64,000 nt of DNA from Oribacterium sp. oral taxon 102 (GCF_013394775.1 NZ_JABXYT010000001.1:2268501-2332500), one strand, 5' to 3'; positions 29,233 through 38,725 are shown, counted from the stretch's first letter. Notes: generated from the sequence alone by a model not told the origin. Program-made: numbers and translations.

Positions 29233-29328
29233 CCCGTGTCTCCTCCTCACCGGATCATAAATCTTGTTTGATTTTTCCAAAAGACCAAAAAAAAAGTAAG
29301 CGAATCTGCAAATTTTTGTGTTTTGTTT

Positions 29329-29357
29329 ATTCTACACCACACAAGCGAAGAAATCAA
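29329..29357 (-). promoter_or_regulatory. Promoter of the ATP synthase operon
   Basis: On the minus strand TTGATT (29352-29357), 17 bases, TAGAAT (29329-29334), giving a leader of about 90 bases that includes a T9 tract. Confidence 0.72.
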
Positions 29358-29361
29358 GGAA

Positions 29362-29437
29362 AGAGCCGTCGCGCTTGCGAAATTTGACAGAGCCCCGAAT
29401 CCGGACAGCTGTCAATTCACCAAGCGCAACGGCTCTT
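29362..29437 (-). terminator. Long hairpin after the tartrate operon
   Basis: AGAGCCGTcGCGCTTG pairs with CAAGCGCaACGGCTCT (29362-29377 with 29422-29437), with an inner TTGACAG/CTGTCAA pair. On the minus strand it is followed by CTTTCCTTG rather than a clean T run. It separates ttdB from the atp promoter and probably ends the tartrate transcript. Confidence 0.6.
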
Positions 29438-29468
29438 CTCCTCTTTTCTCTGTGCAGCCGTCCGCCGC

Positions 29469-30098
29469 TTACTTAATGAAGCCGACCTGACTGCTGATCT
29501 TCGCGATCTGTTCCTCTTTCCTCCGATTGTATTCTACCTTCTTCTCCTCGAAGTAATTCCTGCCATAGCTGTCGATGGAGACAATCAGCGGGCCGAACTC
29601 CTTCACATGACAGTGCCACAGCGTCTCCGGCATTCCCAGATCCTTCCATTCCGCCTCTACGATCTCCTCTACCTCCACCGCGGCAACCACTGCATTCCCC
29701 GCGGGGAATACGCAGTGGATCGCGCCGAACTCCTCGCAGGCGCGGGCGGTATTCTCCTTCATGCCCCCCTTGCCCACGATCACCCGCACACCGGTGGTCT
29801 TCACGAACTCATACTCGAACTTCTCCATCCGCATGGAGGTTGTCGGCCCGACGGAAACCATCTCGTATCTGTCCTCTCCCAGCGGACGGATGATCGGCCC
29901 TGCATGAAGAATCGCCGCATCTCTCACGTCTACGGGGATTTTTCTCCCCTCCTCCACTACTCTTCGGTGTGCCACATCGCGGCAGGTAGTGATATCCCCG
30001 TCCAGATAGATCACGTCTCCGATGTGAATGTCCCCAAGATCCTCTCTGCTGATCGGCGTAACCAAAATTTTCTTTCCGTTTTCAACTCTGACTGACAT
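29469..30098 (-). CDS. ttdB: L(+)-tartrate dehydratase beta subunit
   Basis: A 209-residue protein collinear with E. coli TtdB (201 residues): LGDIHIGDVIYLDGDITTCRDVAHRR, ILHAGPIIR, MVSVGPTTSMRME, VIVGKGGM and VKEFGPLIVSIDSYG. This is the C-terminal half of the class I fumarase fold. Length and context favour tartrate dehydratase over a two-subunit fumarase, which is the main alternative; the two reactions are chemically alike. The product is oxaloacetate. It follows ttdA by 17 bases. Confidence 0.85.
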   Translation of the reverse strand: MSVRVENGKKILVTPISREDLGDIHIGDVIYLDGDITTCRDVAHRRVVEEGRKIPVDVRDAAILHAGPIIRPLGEDRYEMVSVGPTTSMRMEKFEYEFVKTTGVRVIVGKGGMKENTARACEEFGAIHCVFPAGNAVVAAVEVEEIVEAEWKDLGMPETLWHCHVKEFGPLIVSIDSYGRNYFEEKKVEYNRRKEEQIAKISSQVGFIK

Positions 30099-30115
30099 GC
30101 TCTTCTCCTTTCCGC

Positions 30116-31024
30116 TCAGGCTTCCTTATACTCGAATCCGGTATGAGTATCCACAGTGAAATGCAGATCCCTGTCGAAGACAATATGTCCCCTCCTATGG
30201 CTCCAGCAGCCCACGTTCACTGCGACGCCGATCGCGGAAGGATGGCGGGCGGTGTTTTCGATATTTACACCCATAACGGAATACTTTCCGCCCATTCCCT
30301 GCGGCCCGAGTCCCAGCGCATTGATGCCGTCCTCCAGGAGGCGCTCCATCTTCGCCGCATTTGCATTGGGATTGCGGGAGCCCACCCTGCGCATCAGTGC
30401 CTTCTTGGAATTCATCGCCGCGGTTTCCACGGAGGTGCCCACGCCCACACCGACCAGAAGCGGCGGACAGGCATTGAGCCCGTAAGAGGTCATCCGATCC
30501 AGAACGAATTTCGTCACGCCCTCATAGCCCTCGCCGGGCATCAGCACCGTAGCGTTTCCAGGCAGTGTGCAGCCGCCGCCCGCCATATAGGTGTAGATCT
30601 CGCACTGATCGGAATGCGGCACGATGTCCCACCACACCGTGGGTGTGCCCTTGCCCACATTTCTCCCTGTATTGTACTCATCGAAGGTCTCCACGGAATT
30701 GTGCCGGAGCGGCGTCTCCTTCGTGGACTGCACCACCGCCGAAACCAGCGCCTCCTCCAGATCGTCCATATAGGGGAAGCCCGTGCCGCACTTCACCCAG
30801 AACTGCAGCACGCCGGTGTCCTGACAGGACGGCCTGTTCAGCTCCACTGCAAGCTTCTGGTTCCGGAACATGGTGTCATAGATCACCTTCGCCATCGGCG
30901 AGTCCTCCCTGCCGCGAAGCTCCTCCAGCTTGTCGATGACGTCGTCCGGCAGCTTCTTTGCCGTGAAGCCGACGAACTGCGACATAATGTCGGTGAACCT
31001 CTGGATCTGTTTTTCGTTTGACAT
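30116..31024 (-). CDS. ttdA: L(+)-tartrate dehydratase alpha subunit, iron-sulfur
   Basis: The 302-residue catalytic subunit, collinear with E. coli TtdA (303 residues). It has LNRPSCQDTG, PLRHNSVETFDEYNTGRN, MAGGGCTLPG, NACPPLLVGVGVGTSVETAA, GPQGMGGKYSVMGVNIE and GCWSHRRG. The conserved Cys residues in SCQDTG, GGGC and VGCW bind an oxygen-sensitive [4Fe-4S] cluster in this family. The order transporter-ttdA-ttdB with a divergent LysR gene parallels the E. coli ttd locus. Confidence 0.87.
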   Translation of the reverse strand: MSNEKQIQRFTDIMSQFVGFTAKKLPDDVIDKLEELRGREDSPMAKVIYDTMFRNQKLAVELNRPSCQDTGVLQFWVKCGTGFPYMDDLEEALVSAVVQSTKETPLRHNSVETFDEYNTGRNVGKGTPTVWWDIVPHSDQCEIYTYMAGGGCTLPGNATVLMPGEGYEGVTKFVLDRMTSYGLNACPPLLVGVGVGTSVETAAMNSKKALMRRVGSRNPNANAAKMERLLEDGINALGLGPQGMGGKYSVMGVNIENTARHPSAIGVAVNVGCWSHRRGHIVFDRDLHFTVDTHTGFEYKEA

Positions 31025-31127
31025 ATTCTCCTCCTGAAAATATTGAATGATGGACTCCGTACTGTTTTCCTTAAGCTTCTATGTATTTTCCGTCCTGCAC
31101 ATACGTCCCGCGTCCTCTCTGGGATAC

Positions 31128-32402
31128 TCAGCCGGGGAAGAAGGGGAACGCGATGGGAAGCAGTATCATGCTTACCACTGTGGCGATGAGGATGAGCGGC
31201 AGCCCGCTCTTCACATAGTCGTTGAACTTATATCCGCCGATCCCCAAGACCATGGTATTCGCCGGCATGCCGATCGGAGTCGCATAGGCACAGGAACCGC
31301 CAATCACACATGCCATCAGCACCGCCCTGGGATCCGCCCCCATCCCCTGCGCAATAGAGAGACAGATCGGTGCCATCAGCGCAGTCGTGGCAGTATTGGA
31401 CATGAAATTGGTCAGAACGCAGCAGATGATGAAGACCACGAAAGTCAGCACATACGGGGAGGGGTTCGCGCCCAGTGCCCCGATGACCGTATCTGCGATC
31501 ATCTGCCCGGCTCCGGTATCCCGCAGCGCGGAGGCGAGGGACAGCGTTCCACCGAATAGGAAGATCGTCTTCAGGTCGATCGACTTCAGCGCATCCTTCT
31601 CAGAAATAACGCCGGTAAGAATCAGGAGAATTGCGCCGATGCAGCCGGTCACCGCCAGCTTAACCCCGATTCTCTTCTCGAAAATCATTCCCAGCAGCGT
31701 AATCACCAGTATCAGGAGCGAGAGCAGCTTCTTCCACCTCGGAACCTTGCTGTAATCCCTTCCCTCCTCGAATGCACTTCCCTCCTCCTGTACGTCATGG
31801 TTCGGAAGGAGGCGGAAGCCGAAGGTCGCATAGAAGAGGATCCCCAGCAGGAGAATCGGGCCGCCGATGATCGCATATTCGAAGAAACCAAAGCTCTCCC
31901 CGGTCGCCTCCTGCAGCACGCTCTGCCCGATCATATTGCCCGGCGCGCCGATCAGCGAAAGATTTCCGCCCATCGCAGCCGCAAACACCAGCGGCATCAG
32001 CAGACGGGAACGCTTGAAGCCTGACTTGCCGGCGATTCCCACTACCACCGGAATGAGAATCGCCGCCGTCCCCGTATTGGAGAGAAAGCCGCTCATCACG
32101 CCGACGATCGCCATGATGGCGATGATAAGCCCCTTTTCCGTCTTGGAAAATTTCGTGACCAGCCCGCCGATTTCATTCGCCATCCCCGTCTCGAAGAGAG
32201 CACCTCCCACGATGAACATAGCAACGAAGAGAATCACATTGCTGTCAATGAAGCCGGAAAAGGCGGTCTTTACATCCAGAACGCCTGTTACGATCAGTCC
32301 AATGCAGACGATCATCGAGGTTAGCCCCAGAGGAAGCTTCTCCGTCACGAACATGACGATGGCGAAAAGCAGGAACAAAAGTGTAATAAGAGCAGGACTC
32401 AT
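31128..32402 (-). CDS. SLC13/DASS-type dicarboxylate transporter, probably for tartrate
   Basis: A 424-residue membrane protein with about eleven segments of the SLC13/ArsB superfamily. Two repeat motifs resemble the DASS substrate-binding hairpins: FLSNTGTAAILIPVVVGIA and NFMSNTATTALMAPICLSIA (SNT signatures). It is first in the operon with ttdA and ttdB, so exchange of tartrate for a C4 acid, as for TtdT, is likely. It is distinct from the other SLC13-type protein at 240, which lacks clear SNT motifs. Confidence 0.85.
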   Translation of the reverse strand: MSPALITLLFLLFAIVMFVTEKLPLGLTSMIVCIGLIVTGVLDVKTAFSGFIDSNVILFVAMFIVGGALFETGMANEIGGLVTKFSKTEKGLIIAIMAIVGVMSGFLSNTGTAAILIPVVVGIAGKSGFKRSRLLMPLVFAAAMGGNLSLIGAPGNMIGQSVLQEATGESFGFFEYAIIGGPILLLGILFYATFGFRLLPNHDVQEEGSAFEEGRDYSKVPRWKKLLSLLILVITLLGMIFEKRIGVKLAVTGCIGAILLILTGVISEKDALKSIDLKTIFLFGGTLSLASALRDTGAGQMIADTVIGALGANPSPYVLTFVVFIICCVLTNFMSNTATTALMAPICLSIAQGMGADPRAVLMACVIGGSCAYATPIGMPANTMVLGIGGYKFNDYVKSGLPLILIATVVSMILLPIAFPFFPG

Positions 32403-32486
32403 AGTAACTTACCTCCCGAAATAATTGCGTATTTCCCACAGAGAATCTCAGACGGCCATCCGTAATCTCATTTGCTTGCCTTCATT

Positions 32487-32506
32487 ATAGGAAGGACGCA
32501 GCCTAT
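32487..32506. promoter_or_regulatory. Candidate LysR operator in the ttd divergent region
   Basis: ATAGG and CCTAT are inverted across ten bases, in the 185-base gap between the transporter gene and the LysR gene. The LysR gene has its own extended -10, TGCTATACT, ending at 32567, and an AAAGGAGG site at 32573-32580. Confidence 0.4.
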
Positions 32507-32587
32507 TGTATATTCGTTTAATCCTGCCTTAGTATAGGTTTTTTTTATGCTGAAAATCTGCTATACTGAACAAAAGGAGGCTCCGCC

Positions 32588-33469
32588 ATGACCCTGCATC
32601 AGCTGGAATATTTCTGCTCCGTATGCCGTTACCAGAGCATCTCAAGAGCCGCGGAGGAGCTCTTCGTCTCGCAGCCCACCATCTCCGTCTCGATCCGCGA
32701 TCTGGAGAAGGAGTTTCACCTGAAGCTGCTGAACCATCAGAAAAACAGGATCTCCATCACCTCGGAGGGGCAGCTCTTCTATGAACGGGCGGAACAGCTC
32801 CTCCGGGAGAGCCGGGAAATGCACACGGAGTTCTCCGACCTCGCCCGAAACCGGGCACCTCTGAAAATCGGCATTCCGCCGGTAATGAGTACGCTCTTTT
32901 TCCCCCGCGTCACACGAAGCTTCCAGAGCATGCACGATATCCCCGTCCAGCTCTTCGAGTACGGCTCCGTCCGCGCCAGAGCGATGGTGGATAACGACCG
33001 GCTGGATCTCGCGCTGGTCAATATGGACTTCCCCAATATAGAAAGCTATCACAACTACGAGATCATGCGGGAGACCATCACCTACTGCGTTTCCAGGACC
33101 CACCCCTATTTCCGGGAAAAGGCGGTCACCATGGAGATGCTGAAGGGGGAAAAAATCATTCTCTTCAATACCGATTCCGTGCTGAACCGTATCATTCATG
33201 CCAAATACGATGCCGCCGGTCTCCGTCCGGATGTGCTGATGTACAGCAGCCAGCTCTACACCATCCTGAATATGGTACGGGGCGGAGACTGCGGCGCTTT
33301 TCTCTACGCCTCGCTGATCATCAATCCTGTCGATTTCTCAGCGATTCCGCTCTCCCCCGCCTCCAGCAGCCGCTTCGGCATCATCTGGAAAAAGGGCGGC
33401 TTCATCCCGCACAGGCTGTCCCGCTTCATCGAATTTATCAGGGGCTATGATATGTCTCCCTATCTCTGA
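32588..33469 (+). CDS. LysR-family regulator, TtdR-like
   Basis: A 293-residue LysR protein with helix-turn-helix SISRAAEELFVSQPTISVSIRDLEKEF and a substrate-sensing domain from about residue 88. Divergent from the transporter-ttdA-ttdB operon, it probably activates it in response to tartrate. The ATG follows AAAGGAGG by seven bases. It is only distantly like the two diacid-cluster LysR proteins. Confidence 0.86.
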   Translation: MTLHQLEYFCSVCRYQSISRAAEELFVSQPTISVSIRDLEKEFHLKLLNHQKNRISITSEGQLFYERAEQLLRESREMHTEFSDLARNRAPLKIGIPPVMSTLFFPRVTRSFQSMHDIPVQLFEYGSVRARAMVDNDRLDLALVNMDFPNIESYHNYEIMRETITYCVSRTHPYFREKAVTMEMLKGEKIILFNTDSVLNRIIHAKYDAAGLRPDVLMYSSQLYTILNMVRGGDCGAFLYASLIINPVDFSAIPLSPASSSRFGIIWKKGGFIPHRLSRFIEFIRGYDMSPYL

Positions 33470-33515
33470 GCCGGCTCTGGCCGGGAAAGCAGAATTCCCT
33501 GCGATGCCGCCGCAG

Positions 33516-33566
33516 AAAAGAGGAGCCTGCGTTCTGTGAAACACACAAAACGAAGACTCCTCTTCC
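33516..33566. terminator. Terminator between ttdR-like gene and rnfB
   Basis: AAGAGGAG and CTCCTCTT (ending at 33564) form the base of a hairpin with an inner CGTT/AACG pair. A-rich and T-rich flanks suit both converging transcripts. Confidence 0.7.
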
Positions 33567-33591
33567 TTTCTTCTCTGCCGCCATCCGGCTC

Positions 33592-34452
33592 TTATCCTGC
33601 CGTCGCCGCAGCCGCTTCCGCCGCTTTCTCCGGCTTCGGCGCAGCCGGCTTCGCCGTACGCTTACCCGTGATCGCACCGGTCGGACACTTCTGTGCGCAG
33701 ATGCCGCAGTCCTTACACTTCTCGTTCATCACGGCGAGATCGCCGATAACATGGATCGCATCGAAGGGGCAGTTCTTCTCGCAGATGCCGCAGGCAATAC
33801 AGCCGATCGCACAGGCATCCTTGACCGCCTTGCCGCGGAGATGATTCTCACATGCCACGATATGCTTCTTCTTATAGGGTACGAGGTGAATGAGATGCTT
33901 CGGACAGGCCTTCACGCAGGCGCCGCAGGAGGTGCATTTTTCCTTATCCACCACTGCTACGCCATTCACCACATGGATCGCGTCAAACTGACAGACCTTC
34001 ACACAGGAGCCGTAGCCGCAGCAGGAGTAGGGGCACGCCTTCTCCGAGCCGCTGGCAGCCATGCTGACATCATTACAATCCGCAATGCCGCTGTACTTCG
34101 AGACCTGCTTCGCCTTGTCACAGTCTCCCTGACAATGTACGAAGGCGACGCGTCTCTCCTGCTCTCCGACCGGCTCGCTGCCCATGATCTCCGCGATCTT
34201 CTGCGCACAGGGGGCGCCGCCGACCGGGCACTGATTCACCGGGGCTTCTCCCTTCGCGATCGCCTTGGCACAGCCGTCGCAGCCCGGAAATCCGCAGGCG
34301 CCGCAGTTATTTCCCGGAAGCGCCGCCCGAACCAACGCCTCCCTCTCATCAACCTCCACCCTGAACTTCTCCGATGCCACACCGAGGAAGAGTCCGAGCA
34401 GCAGGCCGGTCGCACCGACCAGCACGGCGGCGACGATAATGAATTGAACCAT
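33592..34452 (-). CDS. rnfB: Rnf complex subunit RnfB (iron-sulfur protein)
   Basis: A 286-residue protein: one N-terminal membrane helix, the Fe-S domain with Cys50, Cys53, Cys58 and Cys75 (GNNCGACGFPGC), then several ferredoxin-type CxxCxxCxxxC motifs (KCTSCGACVKACP, GCIACGICEKNCP, KCKDCGICAQKCP). It takes electrons from ferredoxin. The C-terminus is an Ala/Pro/Lys-rich tail of about 25 residues. It is last in the operon, as in clostridial rnfCDGEAB. Confidence 0.96.
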   Translation of the reverse strand: MVQFIIVAAVLVGATGLLLGLFLGVASEKFRVEVDEREALVRAALPGNNCGACGFPGCDGCAKAIAKGEAPVNQCPVGGAPCAQKIAEIMGSEPVGEQERRVAFVHCQGDCDKAKQVSKYSGIADCNDVSMAASGSEKACPYSCCGYGSCVKVCQFDAIHVVNGVAVVDKEKCTSCGACVKACPKHLIHLVPYKKKHIVACENHLRGKAVKDACAIGCIACGICEKNCPFDAIHVIGDLAVMNEKCKDCGICAQKCPTGAITGKRTAKPAAPKPEKAAEAAAATAG

Positions 34453-34462
34453 TCTTTCCTCC

Positions 34463-35080
34463 TTAAATCAGGCCGCTGAAGCCCATAAACGCGATCGCCA
34501 TGAGTCCCGCCGTGATGAGGACGATCGGAGAGCCCTGAAATGCATGCGGAATCCTCGCATTATTCTCGTCGATGATATTTTCACGGATCGTAGACATCAG
34601 GATCAGTGCAAGTGCAAATCCACAGGAAATCCCCAGACCATAAACCAGAGACTCAATCAGGTTATAGCCGTAAGAAACGCTGTTCAGCGCCGCGCCCAGA
34701 ACGGCACAGTTCGTCGTAATCAGCGGAAGATAGACGCCGAGTGACTCATAGAGTGCCGGCACGTTCTTCTTCAGGAACATCTCCACGAACTGCACGAGCG
34801 CTGCGATCACTAAGATAAAGACAATAGTATTCAGGAACTCCAGTCCGTCGGAGAGCCCCAATGCCCTGCACAGGGGGCTCGCCGCGCTCAGAAAGGCGAT
34901 GTAAATCAGGTGCGTCACCACAGAGGCGATCGCAATGACGAAGATCACGGCACCGCCCATGCCCTTGGAGGAATCCGTCTTTTTCGAAACACCGAGGAAG
35001 GGGCAGATGCCTAAGAACTGGGAAAGCACGACATTGCTGACCAAGGAATACTTGATCGCGATCAGTAACAGATTCAACAT
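34463..35080 (-). CDS. rnfA: Rnf complex subunit RnfA
   Basis: A 205-residue membrane subunit with six segments. The motif NVVLSQFLGICPFLGVSKK carries a Cys and its twin in RnfE is in NPTFIIMLGMCPTLA; these Cys pairs hold an intramembrane iron-sulfur centre in solved Rnf/Nqr structures. It starts directly at the rnfE stop. Confidence 0.96.
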   Translation of the reverse strand: MLNLLLIAIKYSLVSNVVLSQFLGICPFLGVSKKTDSSKGMGGAVIFVIAIASVVTHLIYIAFLSAASPLCRALGLSDGLEFLNTIVFILVIAALVQFVEMFLKKNVPALYESLGVYLPLITTNCAVLGAALNSVSYGYNLIESLVYGLGISCGFALALILMSTIRENIIDENNARIPHAFQGSPIVLITAGLMAIAFMGFSGLI

Positions 35081-35782
35081 TTAAGCCTCCTCCTTTCCCG
35101 CAGTCTCCGCCGCCTCTTCTCTCGCGCTGTAGGCGCCCATGCAGCCGCCCTCACATGTAAATTCCGGATTTGTATCCGCTCTGCCGTTCGTCGCGGACGG
35201 AAGCCGCAGCTTGTTCTGCAGCGCCGTCAGCATCGCCAGCACGAGGAAAGCGCCCGGTGCCAGCACAAAGAGGCTGATATGGTACGCCTCCGGGATCAGC
35301 CGGATACCGAATACGGAGCCCGAGCCGAGCAGCTCCCGCACCGTACCGATCACGGTCAGCGCGAAGGTAAAGCCCAGTCCCATGCCCAGCCCGTCAAAGA
35401 ACGATACGAGCGGCGCATTGAAGAGCGCGTATGCCTCTGCACGACCCAGAATAATGCAGTTTACGACAATCAGCGGGATATAGATGCCGAGCGCTGCATA
35501 AAGCACCGGTACATACGCCTGCATCAGGAGCTGCACGATCGTCACGAGAGATGCCACAATGACGATCTCCCCCGGCAGCCGCATCCGATCCGGAATCACC
35601 TTCCGAAGCGCAGAGATCAGCAGATTCGAAAACATCAGCACGGCAGTCGTGGAAACGCCCATGCCGAGACCGTTGATCGCGCTGGTGGTCGTCGCCAGCG
35701 TCGGACACATCCCCAGCATGATAATAAAGGTGGGGTTCTCCTTGACGATACCGTTGTATAATCTTTCTGTATATTTATTCAT
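35081..35782 (-). CDS. rnfE: Rnf complex subunit RnfE
   Basis: A 233-residue membrane subunit homologous to RnfA, with the Cys-containing motif PTFIIMLGMCPTLATTTSA and six segments. A polar C-terminal tail of about 30 residues carries one Cys-containing patch (FTCEGGCMGAYS). It partners RnfA in ion translocation. Confidence 0.95.
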   Translation of the reverse strand: MNKYTERLYNGIVKENPTFIIMLGMCPTLATTTSAINGLGMGVSTTAVLMFSNLLISALRKVIPDRMRLPGEIVIVASLVTIVQLLMQAYVPVLYAALGIYIPLIVVNCIILGRAEAYALFNAPLVSFFDGLGMGLGFTFALTVIGTVRELLGSGSVFGIRLIPEAYHISLFVLAPGAFLVLAMLTALQNKLRLPSATNGRADTNPEFTCEGGCMGAYSAREEAAETAGKEEA

Positions 35783-35789
35783 ATCCCCC

Positions 35790-36398
35790 TCACTTTACCA
35801 CGAAGCTCTCGACGAATTCCGTCGCCGCATTCACCACATTGACAACCGCGGTGCTTGTAATCGTCGCACCGGAGATCGCATCGATCTCATTCTCACCGGC
35901 GCCGCCGCCCTTCTTCACGCTAAGCTTCGTGCCCTTGCCGGCAAACTGCTCATAGAACGCAGGCTCCGTCGCCTTCTGTCCGAGTCCGGCGGTCTCCGGG
36001 AGCGTTTCCGGGAAGGAAATGCCGGAAATGGTAAGATCCGGCTTCACGCCGACTACCACGACGACATCGCCGCCATAGCCGGCAGCCTTGCCCTTCAGGA
36101 TATAGCCGATCTCCGCACCGCCCGCGTCCTTCGCCGCGACGACAGAGCTCAGCTTCGCGCCGCCATTGTCTGCGGATATGCCTCCCGCCTCCATCGCCTC
36201 GGTGAGCGCAGCGGCAAACTGCTCCGAATCGTAGTCCGCCGCCGGCATGACCTCCTTATAGGAAGCGATGGTCGCAGCATTGTTCGCGAGATAGATGGTT
36301 TCCTTTGTCATCCCATAGACACCGCCGAGCAGCAGTCCCGAGATCAGGGTAATAAGACAAAGGACACAGGCGTCTCTTACAAACGAGTTCTTTTTCAT
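35790..36398 (-). CDS. rnfG: Rnf complex subunit RnfG (flavoprotein)
   Basis: A 202-residue protein with one N-terminal membrane helix and an extracytoplasmic FMN-binding domain. The motif SGATITSTAV near the C-terminus contains the Thr to which ApbE attaches FMN. Its stop follows the standard domain; its start overlaps the rnfD stop by four bases. Confidence 0.95.
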   Translation of the reverse strand: MKKNSFVRDACVLCLITLISGLLLGGVYGMTKETIYLANNAATIASYKEVMPAADYDSEQFAAALTEAMEAGGISADNGGAKLSSVVAAKDAGGAEIGYILKGKAAGYGGDVVVVVGVKPDLTISGISFPETLPETAGLGQKATEPAFYEQFAGKGTKLSVKKGGGAGENEIDAISGATITSTAVVNVVNAATEFVESFVVK

Positions 36399-37339
36399 GC
36401 CTTCGCCCCCTCTCTTCCGAGCGCCCTCGGCACTGTCAGCTGATTGAGCGCCGGCACCAGAATATTGCTCAGGATAATCGCATAGGATACGCCCTCCGCG
36501 GAGCCGCCGAAGAGCCGGAAGAGCCCGGTCAGGAGTCCGAGTATCACTGCATAGACGATCTGCCCATTCGGTGTGATGGGAGAGGTCACATAGTCGGTCG
36601 CCATGAAAAAGGCACCGAAAATCAGTCCGCCGCCGAGCAGCTCCGCGCCGAGGTAGGCAGGATCGAAGCCGTGCCCGCCAAAAAACACGGTAAATACCGC
36701 TACCGTAGCGATATAAATCAACGGAATCTTCGGGGAGATCACCTTACGGAGGAGCAGATAGCCCGCGCCGAGCAGGAGAGAAATCTTCGAAACCTCTCCG
36801 ATGGTGCCCGGGATCCGTCCGATCAGCATGGCAAGGAGATCCGGCGATGCCGTACCTGCCTTCAGCATCGCGAGCGGTGTCGCGGAGGCCACGGCATCGC
36901 CCGCCGGCTCCGTGAAGCCGGTCATCGCACCCGCGAAGGAAATCAGCAGGAAGCAGCGGGCGGCAAGCGCCGGATTCATGAAATTGCAGCCCAGTCCGCC
37001 ATAGAGCATCTTCACGACAATGATGGCGAAGCAGGCACCGAGCACCGGCATCCAGAGCGGGATGTCCGGCGGACAATTCAGCGCAAGGATCATACCGGTT
37101 ACCACGGCGGAGAAATCGCCGACCGTGATCGGAAGCTTCATACATCTCTCATAAATATACTCTGCGAGCACAGCTGCGGCCGTCGTCAGAAGCACGACAA
37201 GCGCGGCATGCACGCCCCACTGAATCACGCCGTAGACCGTGGTCGGGAGCATCGCGAGCGCGACATCCCGCATAATCTCCGCAGTGCTGCTGTCGTCCCG
37301 GACATGCGGGCTGGAGGAAATATTCAACATCTTGCTCAC
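36395..37339 (-). CDS. rnfD: Rnf complex subunit RnfD
   Basis: A 314-residue membrane protein with about nine or ten segments. VASATPLAML contains the Thr used for covalent FMN in RnfD/NqrB proteins, making it a second likely target of ApbE. Its ATG overlaps the rnfC stop (ATGA). Confidence 0.95.
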   Translation of the reverse strand: MSKMLNISSSPHVRDDSSTAEIMRDVALAMLPTTVYGVIQWGVHAALVVLLTTAAAVLAEYIYERCMKLPITVGDFSAVVTGMILALNCPPDIPLWMPVLGACFAIIVVKMLYGGLGCNFMNPALAARCFLLISFAGAMTGFTEPAGDAVASATPLAMLKAGTASPDLLAMLIGRIPGTIGEVSKISLLLGAGYLLLRKVISPKIPLIYIATVAVFTVFFGGHGFDPAYLGAELLGGGLIFGAFFMATDYVTSPITPNGQIVYAVILGLLTGLFRLFGGSAEGVSYAIILSNILVPALNQLTVPRALGREGAKA

Positions 37340-38691
37340 TTCTTCGCCTCCTCATTCTTCGCTTTTCTGGCTGCCTCCGCTCTGTCCTGCTTGATCTTCC
37401 GCTTCATCTGACGGAAAGCCTGCGTCAGAGGTCGCTTTGCCGGGCAGACATAGGTACAGCTCCCGCATTCAATGCAGTCCATGCCGTAGAGCTTCTCAAA
37501 CTTCTCGTATTCCTTGTTCATGGAAACCGTCATCATCATCGTCGGCATCAGCCGTACCGGACAGGCTGTCACGCAGCGTCCGCATTTGATACAGGCACTG
37601 GCAGGATTCGCCGCCACCATGTCCTCGCGGAAGGCGAGAATGCTGCTCGAGTTCTTCGTCACGGGGATGTCCAGCGTAAAGAGGGAATTGCCCATCATCG
37701 GGCCGCCGGAAACGATCTTCTCCGGCTCCGTCGAGAAGCCTCCCGCAAAGTCCACGAGCTCCTGATAGCAGGTGCCGGTAGGCACCCGGAAGTTCCCGGG
37801 GCTCGCCGCAGCGTCGCCGCTCACGGTCAGAATCCGGCGAATCAGGGGTCTGGACTCGCAGACTGCCTCATAGACAGCAATGACGGTGTCCACATTGTCC
37901 ACGATCACGCCCACATCCTCCGGCAGCATATCCGAATTGATCCGACGCCCTGTGGACGCGAGGATCAGCTGGCGCTCTCCGCCCTGCGGATATTTCACCG
38001 GAAGGCTCCGCACCTCGATCCGCTCCTCTCCCTTCGCAAGCTCCGTGAGCACCCGAATCGCCTCCGGCTTATTGTCCTCGATGCATATAAGCCCCTTCGC
38101 TCTCGGGAAAATCGTCAGGATCACCCGGAGCCCGCCGAGCAGCTTCTCCGGTGTCTCCAGCATATCGCGGTAGTCGGAGCAGAGGTATGGCTCGCACTCC
38201 GCGCCGTTTACCAGGAAGTAATCAACCCTGTCTGCCTTCTTCGAGGACAGCTTCACATGCGTCGGAAAGCCGGCACCGCCCAGTCCGACGATCCCGGCAT
38301 CCCGCACGATATCAACGATCTGCTCCTTCGAAAGCGACAGATAGTCCCTCTGCTCTCCAAAGCCCGGGACTGCCTCATACTGCTTATCATTCTGAATCAC
38401 AATGGAATCCACCATGGCTCCGCCGGCAGTCAGTCTCTTCTCAATGCCCCTTACCGTGCCGGAAACAGAAGCGATCACCGGCGCGGATATGAACCCGCCC
38501 GCCTCCGCGATCTTCTGTCCCATCAAAACCCTATCGCCCTTTTCCACGATCGGCTTCGCCGGCGCACCGATATGCTGAACCAGCGGATATACCATGAGTC
38601 CCTGCGGCTGAAAGTCCACGATCGCCTTATCCATCGCAAGCTCCTTGCCGTCATAAGGATGGACGCCGCCCTGAAAAGTGGAAACCCCCAT
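37336..38691 (-). CDS. rnfC: Rnf complex subunit RnfC (NADH and iron-sulfur subunit)
   Basis: A 451-residue cytoplasmic subunit. It begins TFQGGVHPYDGKE, has the NADH/FMN-binding motif GIVGLGGAGFPTHVKL, and ends with two [4Fe-4S] motifs (CIKCGRCVTACP and CIECGSCTYVCP). It exchanges electrons with NAD. I chose the ATG at 38691 because GGGAGG precedes it; about 20 extra residues upstream look spurious. It is the first gene of the operon. Confidence 0.96.
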   Translation of the reverse strand: MGVSTFQGGVHPYDGKELAMDKAIVDFQPQGLMVYPLVQHIGAPAKPIVEKGDRVLMGQKIAEAGGFISAPVIASVSGTVRGIEKRLTAGGAMVDSIVIQNDKQYEAVPGFGEQRDYLSLSKEQIVDIVRDAGIVGLGGAGFPTHVKLSSKKADRVDYFLVNGAECEPYLCSDYRDMLETPEKLLGGLRVILTIFPRAKGLICIEDNKPEAIRVLTELAKGEERIEVRSLPVKYPQGGERQLILASTGRRINSDMLPEDVGVIVDNVDTVIAVYEAVCESRPLIRRILTVSGDAAASPGNFRVPTGTCYQELVDFAGGFSTEPEKIVSGGPMMGNSLFTLDIPVTKNSSSILAFREDMVAANPASACIKCGRCVTACPVRLMPTMMMTVSMNKEYEKFEKLYGMDCIECGSCTYVCPAKRPLTQAFRQMKRKIKQDRAEAARKAKNEEAKK

Positions 38692-38725
38692 AAGTATACC
38701 TCCCTCATTTATAATAGACGAAAAT

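Noticed and set aside
29469..31024. Class I fumarase for the two-subunit hydratase
   Set aside because: Full-length agreement with TtdA and TtdB and the transporter/LysR context favour tartrate dehydratase. Fumarase stays as the stated alternative.
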